DNA from: Parvibaculaceae bacterium PLY_AMNH_Bact1
GTDB taxonomy: Bacteria; Pseudomonadota; Alphaproteobacteria; Parvibaculales; Parvibaculaceae
NCBI GenBank assembly: GCA_032881465.1
Contig: CP126168.1
Coordinates: forward strand, 2,480,001 to 2,544,000
Direction: 5' to 3'
DNA: 64,000 nt
Shown here piece by piece: positions 43,199-52,647 of this stretch (position 1 is the stretch's first letter; each line of letters starts with the position of its first letter). Both the position numbers and the translations under genes were made by a program. The notes under the pieces were generated by a model. That model was not told the origin of the DNA. It saw nothing but the letters and a program-made list of their open reading frames with translations, and searched no databases.

Positions 43199-43984
43199 TT
43201 GATACAATCTGATGTTCTGTCAGCGTTCCCCAACATCGCCCATGGCTTCTTCACCCGCGAGGGTGGCACCTCATCAGGCATCTATGAAGGCCGCAATTGC
43301 GGTTTGGGGTCTGACGACTTTCGAGCAAACGTGATCGAAAATCGCGGACGAACTGCAGATGACATGGGAGTTCCCCATGACCATCTGCTCACCGTCTATC
43401 AAGTTCATTCGCCGAACGTCATCATTGCAGACAAGCCATGGACGTCCGACGCGTCGCCTGAAGGCGATGCGCTTGTCACAGCAACCAGCGGCCTGGCACT
43501 GGGCATCCTGACAGCAGACTGCACGCCCATCCTCTTCGCTGATCCCCATACGGGCATCATAGGAGCGGCCCACGCGGGGTGGAAAGGCGCCATTGGCGGT
43601 GTCCTGGAAGCAACTGTCGACGCCATGACCTCGCTCGGCGCCAAACGCGAGCAGATCAGCTGCTCCATTGGCCCGACAATTTCTCAGGCGAACTACGAGG
43701 TCGGAGCTGAATTCCAGAAACAGTTTGTGGCTGAAACCCCCGACAACAATATCTATTTCATTCCAAGCGCTCGCGAGAATCACTTCCAATTCGACCTGCC
43801 GCATTTTGTGGCCGACCGGCTCGGCAGCCTTGGTGTCAACCGCGTCGACAACACCAACCTGTGCACTTATGCCGATGCCAAGCGATTCTTTTCCTATCGT
43901 CGTACGACCCATGCAGGCGAACCGGACTATGGGCGACAAATATCCTCAATTGCCCTGCAAGATGCAGGACAGACTTTGGTATGA
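43199..43984 (+). CDS. pgeF: Peptidoglycan editing factor / laccase-like YfiH protein
   Basis: A 261-aa protein of the YfiH (DUF152) family. Metal-binding Cys/His motifs are TADCTPILFAD and GAAHAGWKG, with CSIGPTISQANYEVG further on. Members remove misplaced serine from muropeptide precursors or act on purine nucleosides. TTG start at 43199 with AAGGGA eight bases before it; no ATG fits in frame. Confidence 0.9.
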   Translation: MIQSDVLSAFPNIAHGFFTREGGTSSGIYEGRNCGLGSDDFRANVIENRGRTADDMGVPHDHLLTVYQVHSPNVIIADKPWTSDASPEGDALVTATSGLALGILTADCTPILFADPHTGIIGAAHAGWKGAIGGVLEATVDAMTSLGAKREQISCSIGPTISQANYEVGAEFQKQFVAETPDNNIYFIPSARENHFQFDLPHFVADRLGSLGVNRVDNTNLCTYADAKRFFSYRRTTHAGEPDYGRQISSIALQDAGQTLV

Positions 43985-44059
43985 GGCCATGGCCTTGCTA
44001 CCCTTAGGCTGAAACGAATCGCTGATATGAGATCAGCGATGTGAGGGGAAGCCATCGCT

Positions 44060-45352
44060 GTGAGCGACAGAGAGACCGCGACAGTCCTACAGCGAACGAG
44101 CGACACCGGGCGCACGAACTGGGCGCTAAGCGTTTGCCTGACGAGCTTGCTTGTTCTCTCGTCCTGTGGGGAAGACAGGCCAGACATAGAGGCACTGGGT
44201 TTAAACATACCGGCCGACACCTCCCTTATCACCGGATCTGTTCAAGGCCTTCAGCGTCGCGGCGTATTTATCCAGCTGCCCGCTGGCCTTCCTGATGAGT
44301 TGGCAAGCCAGTTATTGGCACGCTTCCAGGAGGCAAGCATCGCCAACCAACTGACCCTTGCCAGAACCGGAACCGTTCCCGAATACACCGTCAAAGGCGT
44401 AGTACGCGCTGGCGCATCACGAAACGGCACAGCGGTTGTGGTGGTTTGGGAAGTGATCGGACAGGATGGGAAGCGCGTAAAGCGCATAACCGACGATGTG
44501 GTGATCCAGCGGCGCAACTCTGCCGATTCAGCCTTTTATGATCCCTGGGCTGCGGTGGATGAAGCAACGCTTGAAGGGATTGCCGACAGCGCGGCGTTGG
44601 AGCTCGCTGGATGGGTGTCCGACCAAACCTTGGGCGCGAGCCCCGATAGTGACATTTCTCTAACAACCGCCAGCCTTCGCGACACAGCATCCGCAGATGC
44701 TCAAGACGCACAGGCCATTGGTGCGTCACCAAGTATAGACCTTTCAACACCGTCGATCCTGCAATCAAGGCAACCGAACGATGCTGCAGCAAACCTTTCT
44801 GGGATCGCAGCACGCAACGCGACCTTGGGCATTACTCAACCGCATGCCGGTCCGGCGCCTGAGACGACCCAAGTACGGAGCCCCCTTGCACCTGAGCGAG
44901 AAGAAGCAATCGCACCGGTAGCTTCATTGGAGCCCCCCACTGCCGCCCCGCAACAAAGCCAAGTGCCCCGCAGCGACAGCAACGGGACCCGCGCTTTGTT
45001 TGATGTCGCAGTCGGAACCTCACCGGGTGATGGGCGCTTGTCGCTTGCGGCAGCTGTCCAAGAAGCGCTGGTGGAGGCGAACCACAAAACCCGTGAGCCA
45101 CAGGCATTCAGGGTTATCGGCAATGTCGCGCTGGAACCAGCCCGGGAGGAAACATCCCCGGGCGTCATCAGCATCAACATTGAATGGACGGTGACCACCA
45201 AAGAGGGAACGCCTTTGGGGCTCATCACCCAGTCCAACCAGGTCGATGAAGACGCTGTGGCAGGTGCATGGGGGGACATCGCTACCGCCGCAGGCACCGC
45301 CGCCGCAGATGGGATATTGCAGCTCATCAATGAACCAACGCCGCCTGCATGA
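44060..45352 (+). CDS. Predicted lipoprotein of unknown function
   Basis: A 430-aa protein. A signal segment (~residues 20-35) ends in the lipobox-like LVLSSC, so it is probably a lipoprotein matured by the Lgt encoded nearby. A first domain (~50-180) and a related C-terminal domain (~315-425) flank a Ser/Thr/Pro/Gln-rich linker (~190-310). Both domains share a pattern such as VVVVWEVIGQDGKRVKRITD and NIEWTVTTKEGTPLGLITQ, suggesting an internal duplication. GTG start with AGGGGAA upstream. Confidence 0.65.
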   Translation: MSDRETATVLQRTSDTGRTNWALSVCLTSLLVLSSCGEDRPDIEALGLNIPADTSLITGSVQGLQRRGVFIQLPAGLPDELASQLLARFQEASIANQLTLARTGTVPEYTVKGVVRAGASRNGTAVVVVWEVIGQDGKRVKRITDDVVIQRRNSADSAFYDPWAAVDEATLEGIADSAALELAGWVSDQTLGASPDSDISLTTASLRDTASADAQDAQAIGASPSIDLSTPSILQSRQPNDAAANLSGIAARNATLGITQPHAGPAPETTQVRSPLAPEREEAIAPVASLEPPTAAPQQSQVPRSDSNGTRALFDVAVGTSPGDGRLSLAAAVQEALVEANHKTREPQAFRVIGNVALEPAREETSPGVISINIEWTVTTKEGTPLGLITQSNQVDEDAVAGAWGDIATAAGTAAADGILQLINEPTPPA

Positions 45353-45500
45353 GCCAGATTAAGATTGTTGCCACAAGGACACGGTGTGCGGTTTACAGGC
45401 GACAACGAGCCTTGATACAACCCCGCCAGATGCAGGGCGGAGTCCGCAAACATCATTTCGAGCGTGGACCCAATAAAGGGCTCACAACAGGGGAAAACAG

Positions 45501-46436
45501 ATGAAACTGGTCGCAGGCAATTCTAACAGGGCTCTTGCCGAATCTATTGCCGCCTATCTCAACCTTCCCTTGACGAAATCGGTCGTTCGCCGGTTTGCTG
45601 ATATGGAAGTCTTCGTCGAAATTCAGGAAAATGTGCGCGGTGAGGATGTTTTTGTCATCCAATCCACCTCTTTCCCGGCCAACGATCATCTGATGGAAAC
45701 CCTGATCATTATCGATGCGCTGAAGCGAGCCTCCGCCAATCGGATTACCGCCGTCATGCCTTATTTTGGCTATGCGCGGCAGGATCGTAAGCCGGGCCCC
45801 AGAACGCCGATTTCTGCCAAACTTGTGGCCAACATGGTCGCCACGGCTGGTGCTGACCGGGTTCTTACCGTTGATCTCCACGCCGGACAGATCCAGGGCT
45901 TTTTCGACATCCCAACAGACAATCTCTTCGCGGCTCCGGTCATGACCCGGGATATTCAGGAGAATTATGAGGGTGCGGATAATCTGATGATTATCTCTCC
46001 TGACGTGGGCGGTGTGGTCCGTGCACGAGCTCTGGCCAAACGCCTGAACGCAGATCTCGCGATTGTCGACAAACGGCGCGAACGGGCAGGCGAATCGGAA
46101 GTAATGAACATTATCGGGGACGTAAATGGACGCCCCTGCATCCTGGTTGACGACATCGTCGATTCTGCTGGCACGCTCTGCAATGCCGCCGAAGCTCTGC
46201 TGGCTCAGGGAGCGACCGAGGTGTCCGCTTATGTGACCCATGGAGTGCTCTCTGGGGGGGCTGTGGCCCGTGTGACGGCTTCTCAGCTCAAAGAGCTGGT
46301 TATCACCGATACCATCCAGGCAACTGAGGCTGTCCGCGTGAGCCACAATATCCGCACGACCTCTATTGCCCCGCTGGTGGGTGAGGCAATGCGCCGAACC
46401 GCCGAAAGCCGCTCGGTTTCCAGTCTCTTCGACTGA
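45501..46436 (+). CDS. prs: Ribose-phosphate pyrophosphokinase
   Basis: A 311-aa enzyme that makes PRPP from ribose-5-phosphate and ATP. Conserved parts are [42 protein letters not shown] and the PRPP loop [12 protein letters not shown]. The ribosome binding site AGGGGA is clear. The following L25, pth and ychF genes form the conserved alphaproteobacterial block. Confidence 0.97.
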   Translation: MKLVAGNSNRALAESIAAYLNLPLTKSVVRRFADMEVFVEIQENVRGEDVFVIQSTSFPANDHLMETLIIIDALKRASANRITAVMPYFGYARQDRKPGPRTPISAKLVANMVATAGADRVLTVDLHAGQIQGFFDIPTDNLFAAPVMTRDIQENYEGADNLMIISPDVGGVVRARALAKRLNADLAIVDKRRERAGESEVMNIIGDVNGRPCILVDDIVDSAGTLCNAAEALLAQGATEVSAYVTHGVLSGGAVARVTASQLKELVITDTIQATEAVRVSHNIRTTSIAPLVGEAMRRTAESRSVSSLFD

Positions 46437-46548
46437 CACCTAGGGACCCCGCAGCTGCACTAAGTGGTTGTTTTCTGAGGGGTTCTGCGCTATCACGCCA
46501 TCCGATCGCACTTCCACACCCCTGGAGGAGACTTGCGACGCCTAATTG

Positions 46549-46570
46549 GGGCCCTAGGGCCCTGTTTTTA
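46549..46570 (+). terminator. Terminator-like palindrome between prs and rplY
   Basis: GGGCCCTAGGGCCC (46549-46562) is self-complementary and is followed by TGTTTTTATT, only ~15 bases before the L25 start. It could end the prs message or act as an L25 attenuator. The practical stem is 5 bp with a CTAG loop. Confidence 0.55.
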
Positions 46571-46584
46571 TTGGAGAATTTGCA

Positions 46585-47250
46585 ATGGCCGATAATACTC
46601 AACTTACGGCCCAAGCACGAGACCGGGCCGGCAAGGGGGTCGCCCGGGCACTTCGTCGCGAGGGACGTGTTCCAGCAGTGGTTTATGGTGACAAAAAGTC
46701 CCCTGACCTGATTTCGCTTTCACACAATGAAGTGACGAAGCTTTGGAATAAGGGCTCTTTCATGAGCGCCCTGCTCGACCTGGAAGTCGATGGCAAAACA
46801 CAGCGTGTCATTCCACGCGATGTGCAGCTCGACCCCGTCAAAGATTTCGTGACACACGTTGATTTCCTACGTCTTGGCAAAGGCGCTAAAATCGCGGTTG
46901 AAGTGTCAGTTAACTTCCTGAACGACGAAGAATCTCCAGGCATCAAGCGTGGCGGTATTCTGAACGTCGTCCGTTACGAGGTCGAACTGCTTTGCCCAGC
47001 TGAATCGATCCCAGAGTCGATCGACGTTGATCTAACCGGCACCGACATTGGCGACTCGATCCACATTTCTGCGATCACACTGCCTGAAGGTGTCACACCC
47101 GTCATCACAGATCGTGATTTCACGGTTGCCACCATTGCCGCGCCTGCAGCTCTTGTCTCTGAGGAGAATGAAGCTGAAGAAGGCGAAGGTGATGAAGGCG
47201 AAGCAGCAGCTGAGGGTGAAGGCGAAGGCGGCGAAAACAGCGAAGGCTAA
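46585..47250 (+). CDS. rplY: 50S ribosomal protein L25 (CTC form)
   Basis: A 221-aa ribosomal protein that binds 5S rRNA. The N-terminal L25 domain (RAGKGVARALRREGRVPAVVYG) is followed by the TL5/CTC C-terminal domain (~95-185), and the protein ends in a very acidic Glu/Gly tail. E. coli L25 lacks the second domain. TTGGAGAA precedes the ATG. Confidence 0.96.
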   Translation: MADNTQLTAQARDRAGKGVARALRREGRVPAVVYGDKKSPDLISLSHNEVTKLWNKGSFMSALLDLEVDGKTQRVIPRDVQLDPVKDFVTHVDFLRLGKGAKIAVEVSVNFLNDEESPGIKRGGILNVVRYEVELLCPAESIPESIDVDLTGTDIGDSIHISAITLPEGVTPVITDRDFTVATIAAPAALVSEENEAEEGEGDEGEAAAEGEGEGGENSEG

Positions 47251-47282
47251 CGCCCTCGTGCCACCTTTAAGGAGCATGTCAC

Positions 47283-47924
47283 ATGATCCTCTTGGTAGGC
47301 CTTGGCAATCCGGGGGAGAAATACGCCCGTCAACGCCACAATATCGGCTTTATGGCGGTGGATGAGATCATCCGCCGCCATAATTTTTCGCCGGAACGAA
47401 AACGCTTTCAGGGGCTTGTCTGCGAGGGCACGCTTGATGGCGCCAAAGCGCTCATTCTTAAACCGCAGACTTACATGAACGAGAGCGGTCGCGCCGTTGG
47501 CGAAGCCATGCGCTTCTATAAGCTCGAACCCTCAGATGTTGTCGTCATGCATGATGAGCTTGATCTACCCGCTGCAAAGGTACGCATCAAAACCGGGGGC
47601 GGTGCTGCCGGGAACAATGGCATCCGCTCTATCGCTTCCCATATCGGCCCTGACTTCAGGCGCCTTCGCATCGGTATCGGTCATCCAGGTGACCGCGCCC
47701 GCGTGAGCGGCCATGTGCTCGGCGATTTCGCCAAGGCCGACAAAGCCTGGCTTGACCCACTTCTGGACGCAATTGCCGAAGCAGCACCTCTTCTGGCGGC
47801 AGGCAAAGATTCAAGCTTTGCCAACAGGGTTCATCTGATTTTGAATCCACCCCAACCCAAAAAGCCCAAAACTGAGAACCAGGCGGGCCAAGCAAAACAA
47901 AAGGACACACCCGATGGGGTTTAA
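47283..47924 (+). CDS. pth: Peptidyl-tRNA hydrolase
   Basis: A 213-aa enzyme that releases stalled peptides from tRNA. N9 and H19 lie in [17 protein letters not shown], and the catalytic Asp is in HDELDLP. A Lys/Gln-rich tail extends beyond the usual ~190 aa. The end overlaps the ychF start by 11 bases. Confidence 0.96.
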   Translation: MILLVGLGNPGEKYARQRHNIGFMAVDEIIRRHNFSPERKRFQGLVCEGTLDGAKALILKPQTYMNESGRAVGEAMRFYKLEPSDVVVMHDELDLPAAKVRIKTGGGAAGNNGIRSIASHIGPDFRRLRIGIGHPGDRARVSGHVLGDFAKADKAWLDPLLDAIAEAAPLLAAGKDSSFANRVHLILNPPQPKKPKTENQAGQAKQKDTPDGV

Positions 47925-49011
47925 ATGCGGCATTGTAGGCCTGCCGAACGTCGGCAAATCGACCCTGTTCAACGCGCTCACACAGACCGCGTCAGCCCAG
48001 GCGGCGAACTATCCCTTCTGTACCATTGAGCCCAATGTCGGCGAAGTCGCCGTACCAGATGCCCGCCTCGACAGCCTGGCGAGCATCGCTGAATCAAAAG
48101 AGATCATCCCCACCCGCCTCACCTTTGTGGACATTGCTGGTCTCGTCAAAGGCGCGTCCAAGGGCGAAGGGCTGGGCAATCAGTTTCTCGCAAACATCCG
48201 AGAAGTCGATGCCATCGCTTATGTGCTGCGCTGTTTTGAAGATGGCGACGTCACCCATGTCGAAGGTCGGATTGACCCCCTCGCCGATGCCGAGATCGTC
48301 GAAACAGAGCTGATGCTCGCGGACCTTGAAAGCCTGGAAAAGCGTCTGCCCGCACTGGAAAAGAAAGCCAAAGGCCAAGACAAAGAAGCCAAAGAGACCA
48401 TCGACCTCATCGAACGTGCTCTGATTCAGCTACGTGATGGCAAACCGGCCCGCTTCACAGAACGTACAGAGGAAGAGGAAAAAGCCTTTCGCGGCCTCAA
48501 CCTCCTGACATCTAAGCCCGTTCTCTATGTCTGCAACGTGGAAGAAGAGTCCGCTGGAACCGGCAACGAGTTCTCAAAAACCGTTGAGGCTCGGGCCGCA
48601 AAAGAAGGCGCCGTTGCTGTCGTCATCTCCGCAAAGATTGAAGAAGAACTGGCCCAATTGGACTCAGAAGAACGAACGGACTATCTGGAAGAGCTGGGTC
48701 TCGCAGAAGCCGGACTCGACCGCCTGATCCGCGCAGGCTACGACCTTCTCCACCTCATCACCTATTTCACCTGCGGCCCGAAAGAAACCCGTGCCTGGAC
48801 AATCACCGAAGGCACATTGGCCCCAGCCGCAGCCGGTGTGATCCATACCGATTTTGAAGCCGGCTTCATCCGCGCTGAAACCATCGCCTATGATGATTTC
48901 ACAAGTCTTGGCGGTGAAGCCGCCGCAAAAGACGCGGGGAAAATGCGCCTTGAAGGAAAAGAATATCTGGTTGCAGACGGCGACGTCATGCACTTCCGGT
49001 TCAATAACTAG
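47914..49011 (+). CDS. ychF: Redox-regulated ATPase YchF
   Basis: A 365-aa Obg-related P-loop protein. G1 is [10 protein letters not shown]3 is DIAGL, and the altered NVEE instead of NKxD explains ATP preference. A coiled-coil insertion (~130-200) and a C-terminal TGS domain (~280-363, [16 protein letters not shown]) are present. The family binds ribosomes and modulates stress responses. Start overlaps pth by 11 bases. Confidence 0.96.
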   Translation: MGFKCGIVGLPNVGKSTLFNALTQTASAQAANYPFCTIEPNVGEVAVPDARLDSLASIAESKEIIPTRLTFVDIAGLVKGASKGEGLGNQFLANIREVDAIAYVLRCFEDGDVTHVEGRIDPLADAEIVETELMLADLESLEKRLPALEKKAKGQDKEAKETIDLIERALIQLRDGKPARFTERTEEEEKAFRGLNLLTSKPVLYVCNVEEESAGTGNEFSKTVEARAAKEGAVAVVISAKIEEELAQLDSEERTDYLEELGLAEAGLDRLIRAGYDLLHLITYFTCGPKETRAWTITEGTLAPAAAGVIHTDFEAGFIRAETIAYDDFTSLGGEAAAKDAGKMRLEGKEYLVADGDVMHFRFNN

Positions 49012-49022
49012 GGAGGTCGAGG

Positions 49023-49490
49023 ATGATCTATTGGGAAGATGTGCCGGTTGGGCATTCGTTCACAACTGCTGAGCGCACCATCTCAAAAGAAGAGATCATC
49101 GAATTCGCGGGCGAATACGATCCTCAACCCTTCCACCTCGATGAAGAAGCTGCCAAAGACTCGATCCTTGGTGGCCTTTGCGCGAGCGGCTGGCACAGTT
49201 GTGCCATCGCTATGCGTCTTGTCTATGACAGCTTCCATGTGAAGGCCGCAACACAGGGCTCACCCGGCATTACAGAATGCCGTTGGCGACGTCCGCTCTA
49301 TGCAGGTGAGGCCGTCAAAGTAACCGTGAACTGCATCAATGCCCGAGAGTCAAAGAGCCGCCCTACCATGGGCCTCACCAACTGGACCTGGGAAATGACC
49401 AACCAGGCAGGCGAGACAATCATGACCATTGAAAGCTGGTTGATGATGGGACGACGGCCCGCAAATGCAGCTACGCCGGAGGCGAGCTAA
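49023..49490 (+). CDS. MaoC-like hot-dog dehydratase (first of a pair)
   Basis: A 155-aa R-hydratase/MaoC-family protein. The hydratase-2 motif appears as EYDPQPFHLDEEAA, with the catalytic Asp and His. It closely parallels the next gene over its first 60 residues, so the two are tandem paralogues that may form a heteromer. The substrate is probably an enoyl-CoA-type thioester. Its stop overlaps the next ATG by one base. Confidence 0.87.
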   Translation: MIYWEDVPVGHSFTTAERTISKEEIIEFAGEYDPQPFHLDEEAAKDSILGGLCASGWHSCAIAMRLVYDSFHVKAATQGSPGITECRWRRPLYAGEAVKVTVNCINARESKSRPTMGLTNWTWEMTNQAGETIMTIESWLMMGRRPANAATPEAS

Positions 49491-49996
49491 TGTCGTGGTT
49501 TGAAGATATCGAAATCGGACGTGAGATTGAGCTGGGAAGCCACACCTTTACCAGCGAGGACATAATTCGCTTCGCGGAAAAATACGATCCCCAACCCTTT
49601 CATACCGACCCGGAAGCGGCAAAGGACTCCCACTTCGGAGGCCTTGTGGCCGCAGGCTGGCACATTGCTGCCGTTTGGATGAAGCTGATGATTGCAGCCC
49701 GCAAAACAGCACCTAAGGACGAAAGCAAACCAGCACCAGATGGGCGCCAGGCGCCGCAGGGCGGACCCTCTCCGGGGTTCTTTGATCTGAAATGGATCAA
49801 ACCAGTGCGCGCAGAGGACACGATCTCCTACCGCACCACGACGATTGAGAAAGTGGATCTCAAGAGCCGACCCTATCAAGGCATCATTCGCAGCTTGAAT
49901 GAAGGCTTCAATCAGGAAGGCGAGTTGGTATTCTCCTTCGTCGGCCAAGGCCTGATTGAGCGCCGTGATCCCTACGCCGCACCATCAGAGGGCTAA
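49490..49996 (+). CDS. MaoC-like hot-dog dehydratase (second of a pair)
   Basis: A 168-aa paralogue of the preceding gene, with KYDPQPFHTDPEAAKDS in the hydratase-2 position. It has an extra proline/lysine-rich insertion (~77-98, KTAPKDESKPAPDG) absent from its partner. Translation is coupled through TAATG. Catalytic residues are intact in both copies. Confidence 0.87.
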   Translation: MSWFEDIEIGREIELGSHTFTSEDIIRFAEKYDPQPFHTDPEAAKDSHFGGLVAAGWHIAAVWMKLMIAARKTAPKDESKPAPDGRQAPQGGPSPGFFDLKWIKPVRAEDTISYRTTTIEKVDLKSRPYQGIIRSLNEGFNQEGELVFSFVGQGLIERRDPYAAPSEG

Positions 49997-50005
49997 TGAG
50001 ACAGC

Positions 50006-51220
50006 TCAGGAAAAACCAAACAGTCGCTCCGCATTGCCGCGAAGAATAGCGTACCGCGCTTCTGGCTTTCCTTCCGTGACCATCAGCACTTTGGCTTGTG
50101 TCGCTGCCAGGTGATAAAAGGGCCAGTCTGTCCCGTAGAGAAGCTTGTCAGAGCCAACCTCACGGACCAATTGATCGAGCTTGGTCACCCCTTGCCCGTG
50201 AATGCCAAGTGAAAGGTTCGCGTACTTCTGTGCCAACGGAATAACTTGATCCACATCCCGCGCACCCGCATGTCCCATCACGAACTGGACGTTCGGGAAA
50301 TCCCGGATGGCCCCTTCATAGTGCCGCATCAGGGCGTATTTGTGGGAAAACTCGGGCTCAATACCGGCCCGCCCCCCATGATAGAGAATGGGCAGACCAA
50401 GCTCCCCACAGGTTTCATAAATCGGTGCCATGGCCGGATCATCTGGATAAAAACGCTGCATGGTCGGATGCAGCTTGATCATGCGAATACCTTCTGCAGC
50501 AAGCGCACGAAGTTTTGCTGGCGCTTCGGGGTCACCCGGCACCACAGAGCCACCCCTGAGCAGACGGGTCTCAGCCTTGGCACTTTCTATCGCCTGGAAC
50601 CAGTTTTCTGTCAGCGCATCCCCAAATGGCAGTCCCCAGGCAATAGGCAGAATTTGCGCTTTCTCGACTCGACAATCGTCCATTTCGGCCAGCAAGTTGG
50701 GGATCGTATGTGTCGCTGCTGCACTACTACCGTGCAGAATTTGTGCAAGCGACATAAGCTGCAACCGCCGCAGAGCAGCCTCGGAAAAGTTCGCATTGAT
50801 ATAAACGTCAAGATCAAGCGGACATCCGGGTGCTGTCGCATCACAATCAAGCATGTATTCAACACGGTCAGTCTGCGCAGAGAGATCAAGATCAGGGGCA
50901 AACAGCATGTTCATGCCCAGATGTGCATGCACATCAACCGCAGCGGGCACGCTCTCATCAACCAAGACCAGCCTGCCCTGCGCGTTCAATTCATACCAGG
51001 GAAGAGCTGCCAGGCCCCGATAGCCTTCATAAACCTGGCGGCCAAAAGGGCCAGAGCCAGACTGCGCTGCCTCTCGCGCTTTCTGCGCAATCAACGCATC
51101 CGCTTCTTCCTGAGTGTAACGTTCCGAAAAACGATCACTCCGCAATGAGAAATATCCAGCCACGCTTGCCAGCGTCAACGCACCTGCAAGACCCAGAAAA
51201 GACCGTCGCTTCAATTTCAT
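50006..51220 (-). CDS. Tat-exported amidohydrolase-family protein
   Basis: A 404-aa protein with a twin-arginine signal, KRRSFLGLAGALTLASVAG, at residues ~4-22. The amidohydrolase_2 TIM-barrel part has VDVHAHLG (metal-binding HxH), IKLHPTMQRFYP, YHGGRAG, MGHAGARD and the final LYGTDWPF aspartate. The substrate is unknown; relatives include decarboxylases such as ACMSD. ATG 51220 follows AGGGGGCAG; the longer frame has no signal-like start. Confidence 0.85.
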   Translation of the reverse strand: MKLKRRSFLGLAGALTLASVAGYFSLRSDRFSERYTQEEADALIAQKAREAAQSGSGPFGRQVYEGYRGLAALPWYELNAQGRLVLVDESVPAAVDVHAHLGMNMLFAPDLDLSAQTDRVEYMLDCDATAPGCPLDLDVYINANFSEAALRRLQLMSLAQILHGSSAAATHTIPNLLAEMDDCRVEKAQILPIAWGLPFGDALTENWFQAIESAKAETRLLRGGSVVPGDPEAPAKLRALAAEGIRMIKLHPTMQRFYPDDPAMAPIYETCGELGLPILYHGGRAGIEPEFSHKYALMRHYEGAIRDFPNVQFVMGHAGARDVDQVIPLAQKYANLSLGIHGQGVTKLDQLVREVGSDKLLYGTDWPFYHLAATQAKVLMVTEGKPEARYAILRGNAERLFGFS

Positions 51221-51392
51221 TCTTCTGCCCCCTTGGCAACGCAAGCACCACCTCTCATAGCACGAGCAAATCATCACACCCACACCCTTAGTGGTCAACG
51301 CACCAGCACACACGAACCATGTCCATCAGCAGGAAACGATTGCCCTCGCATAAGCGGACGGGCACCATACGGCGACAAAAAGGAGAGCTCAG

Positions 51393-52085
51393 ATGGCACG
51401 CAGCGGAAATACGATCGAACTGGTCGCTGATCAGGATTTCGATCTTGGCGCCTACCTCGTGACACCAGCCGATGTTGACGCAGAGCCAAACGGACAGGGT
51501 CTCGTGCTCATTCAGGAGATCTTTGGTGTCACGGATCACATCAAAGAACTCTGCGACGGATATGCAGAACGAGGCTTCACTGTCATTGCACCCTCTATGT
51601 GTGACCGCGGTGAAAAAGGATGGCAGTCGGACTACACCGGCGAGGGGTTTCAACGCTCCATCGAACTGGCGCAAAACTTTGGTGGGCCCAATGCCCAAGG
51701 CGACATCCAAGCCGCCATCGACTTCCTGAAAGCTCAAGGGACCGACATCGTTCATATCACCGGCTATTGCTATGGCGGCTCCATGGCGTGGCTTGCAGCC
51801 TGTCGTTGCACAGGGCTCGCATCTGCCGTCGGTTATTACGGTCGTTTGATTATGGATATGGAAGACGAGACACCCTCTGTGCCTACGATGCTCCATTTCG
51901 GCGACAAGGACGCCTCCATCCCCATCGATTGGGTCCGTGCGTTCAAAGACAAACGCACCGACATCACTGTCCACATTTACGAAGCAGACCACGGCTTCAA
52001 CTCAGACCGGCGCGACCACTATTCCAAAGAGGCTGCAGATCTTGCGTTTACCAGAACACTCGAATGGTTCGCCAAAGCTTCGTAA
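51393..52085 (+). CDS. Dienelactone hydrolase family protein
   Basis: A 230-aa alpha/beta hydrolase. The catalytic triad is C126 (GYCYGG), D171 or D173 (FGDKDASIP) and H200 (EADHGFNSD), with E42 in QEIFG holding the resting cysteine. Dienelactone hydrolase opens lactones in aromatic degradation, but no other pathway gene is nearby, so the true ester is unknown. AAAGGAGAG precedes the ATG. Confidence 0.9.
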   Translation: MARSGNTIELVADQDFDLGAYLVTPADVDAEPNGQGLVLIQEIFGVTDHIKELCDGYAERGFTVIAPSMCDRGEKGWQSDYTGEGFQRSIELAQNFGGPNAQGDIQAAIDFLKAQGTDIVHITGYCYGGSMAWLAACRCTGLASAVGYYGRLIMDMEDETPSVPTMLHFGDKDASIPIDWVRAFKDKRTDITVHIYEADHGFNSDRRDHYSKEAADLAFTRTLEWFAKAS

Positions 52086-52097
52086 CGCCAGAAGATA

Positions 52098-52517
52098 TCA
52101 AGTCTTAGGGTAGAGGATCATCTGCGTGCATCGAAAGAGCGCAATGATCTTACCAGAAGTCTCGTTCTTTACCTCAACATCCCAAACATGAGTCGTCCGG
52201 CCCTTATGTGCCGGTCGCGCAACGCCTGAAACAACCTCACCTTCACGGGCACTCCCGAGGAAATTAGTTTTAAGTTCAACCGTGGTAAAGCTGGCGCCTT
52301 CAGGCAAGTTCGGAGACATGCCTGCGGCGCAAAGCCAGTCCGCCAAGGTGATCACCACCGGTGCCCAGAGAAAGCCCGTTCCCGCAATCACCGGCTCCGT
52401 AACCGTTAGCTGTCCTTCCACTCGGTCCGCATCACAATAGGTGAGTGAAACGCCCACATGGCCTGGATGTTTATTGGCGGTAAACGCGTTCAACCGTTCA
52501 ACATAGTCATCTGTCAT
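52098..52517 (-). CDS. PaaI-type hot-dog thioesterase
   Basis: A 139-aa hot-dog fold protein of the PaaI/YiiD_C-like group. The central helix motif GTGFLWAPVVITLADWLCAAG and the strand SFTTVELKTNFLGSA are typical. It likely hydrolyses an acyl-CoA. It converges on the dienelactone hydrolase gene. Confidence 0.82.
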   Translation of the reverse strand: MTDDYVERLNAFTANKHPGHVGVSLTYCDADRVEGQLTVTEPVIAGTGFLWAPVVITLADWLCAAGMSPNLPEGASFTTVELKTNFLGSAREGEVVSGVARPAHKGRTTHVWDVEVKNETSGKIIALFRCTQMILYPKT

Positions 52518-52591
52518 AGCCTGCCTCCCAAGCCAATCCTAAACGACCTATACGAAACCTGACGACAATTTTCGTTCTCAAAAGACCAAAC

Positions 52592-52623
52592 AAGAAAAGG
52601 GCCACGCGAAAGTTCGCATGACC
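52592..52623 (-). terminator. Rho-independent terminator of the two-PAS chemoreceptor gene
   Basis: GGCCACGCGAA (52600-52610) and TTCGCATGACC (52613-52623) pair over 11 positions with two G-U wobbles on the transcribed strand. A CTTTT tract follows on that strand (52592-52599). It lies 25 bases after the gene's stop codon. Confidence 0.75.
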
Positions 52624-52647
52624 CCACTGCATATTGCTTAGAAGAAA

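Noticed and set aside
45453-46439. 328-codon open frame antisense to prs
   Set aside because: prs is unambiguous and the antisense product resembles nothing.
50246-51148. 300-codon open frame antisense to the Tat amidohydrolase
   Set aside because: The opposite strand has clear amidohydrolase motifs; this frame has none.
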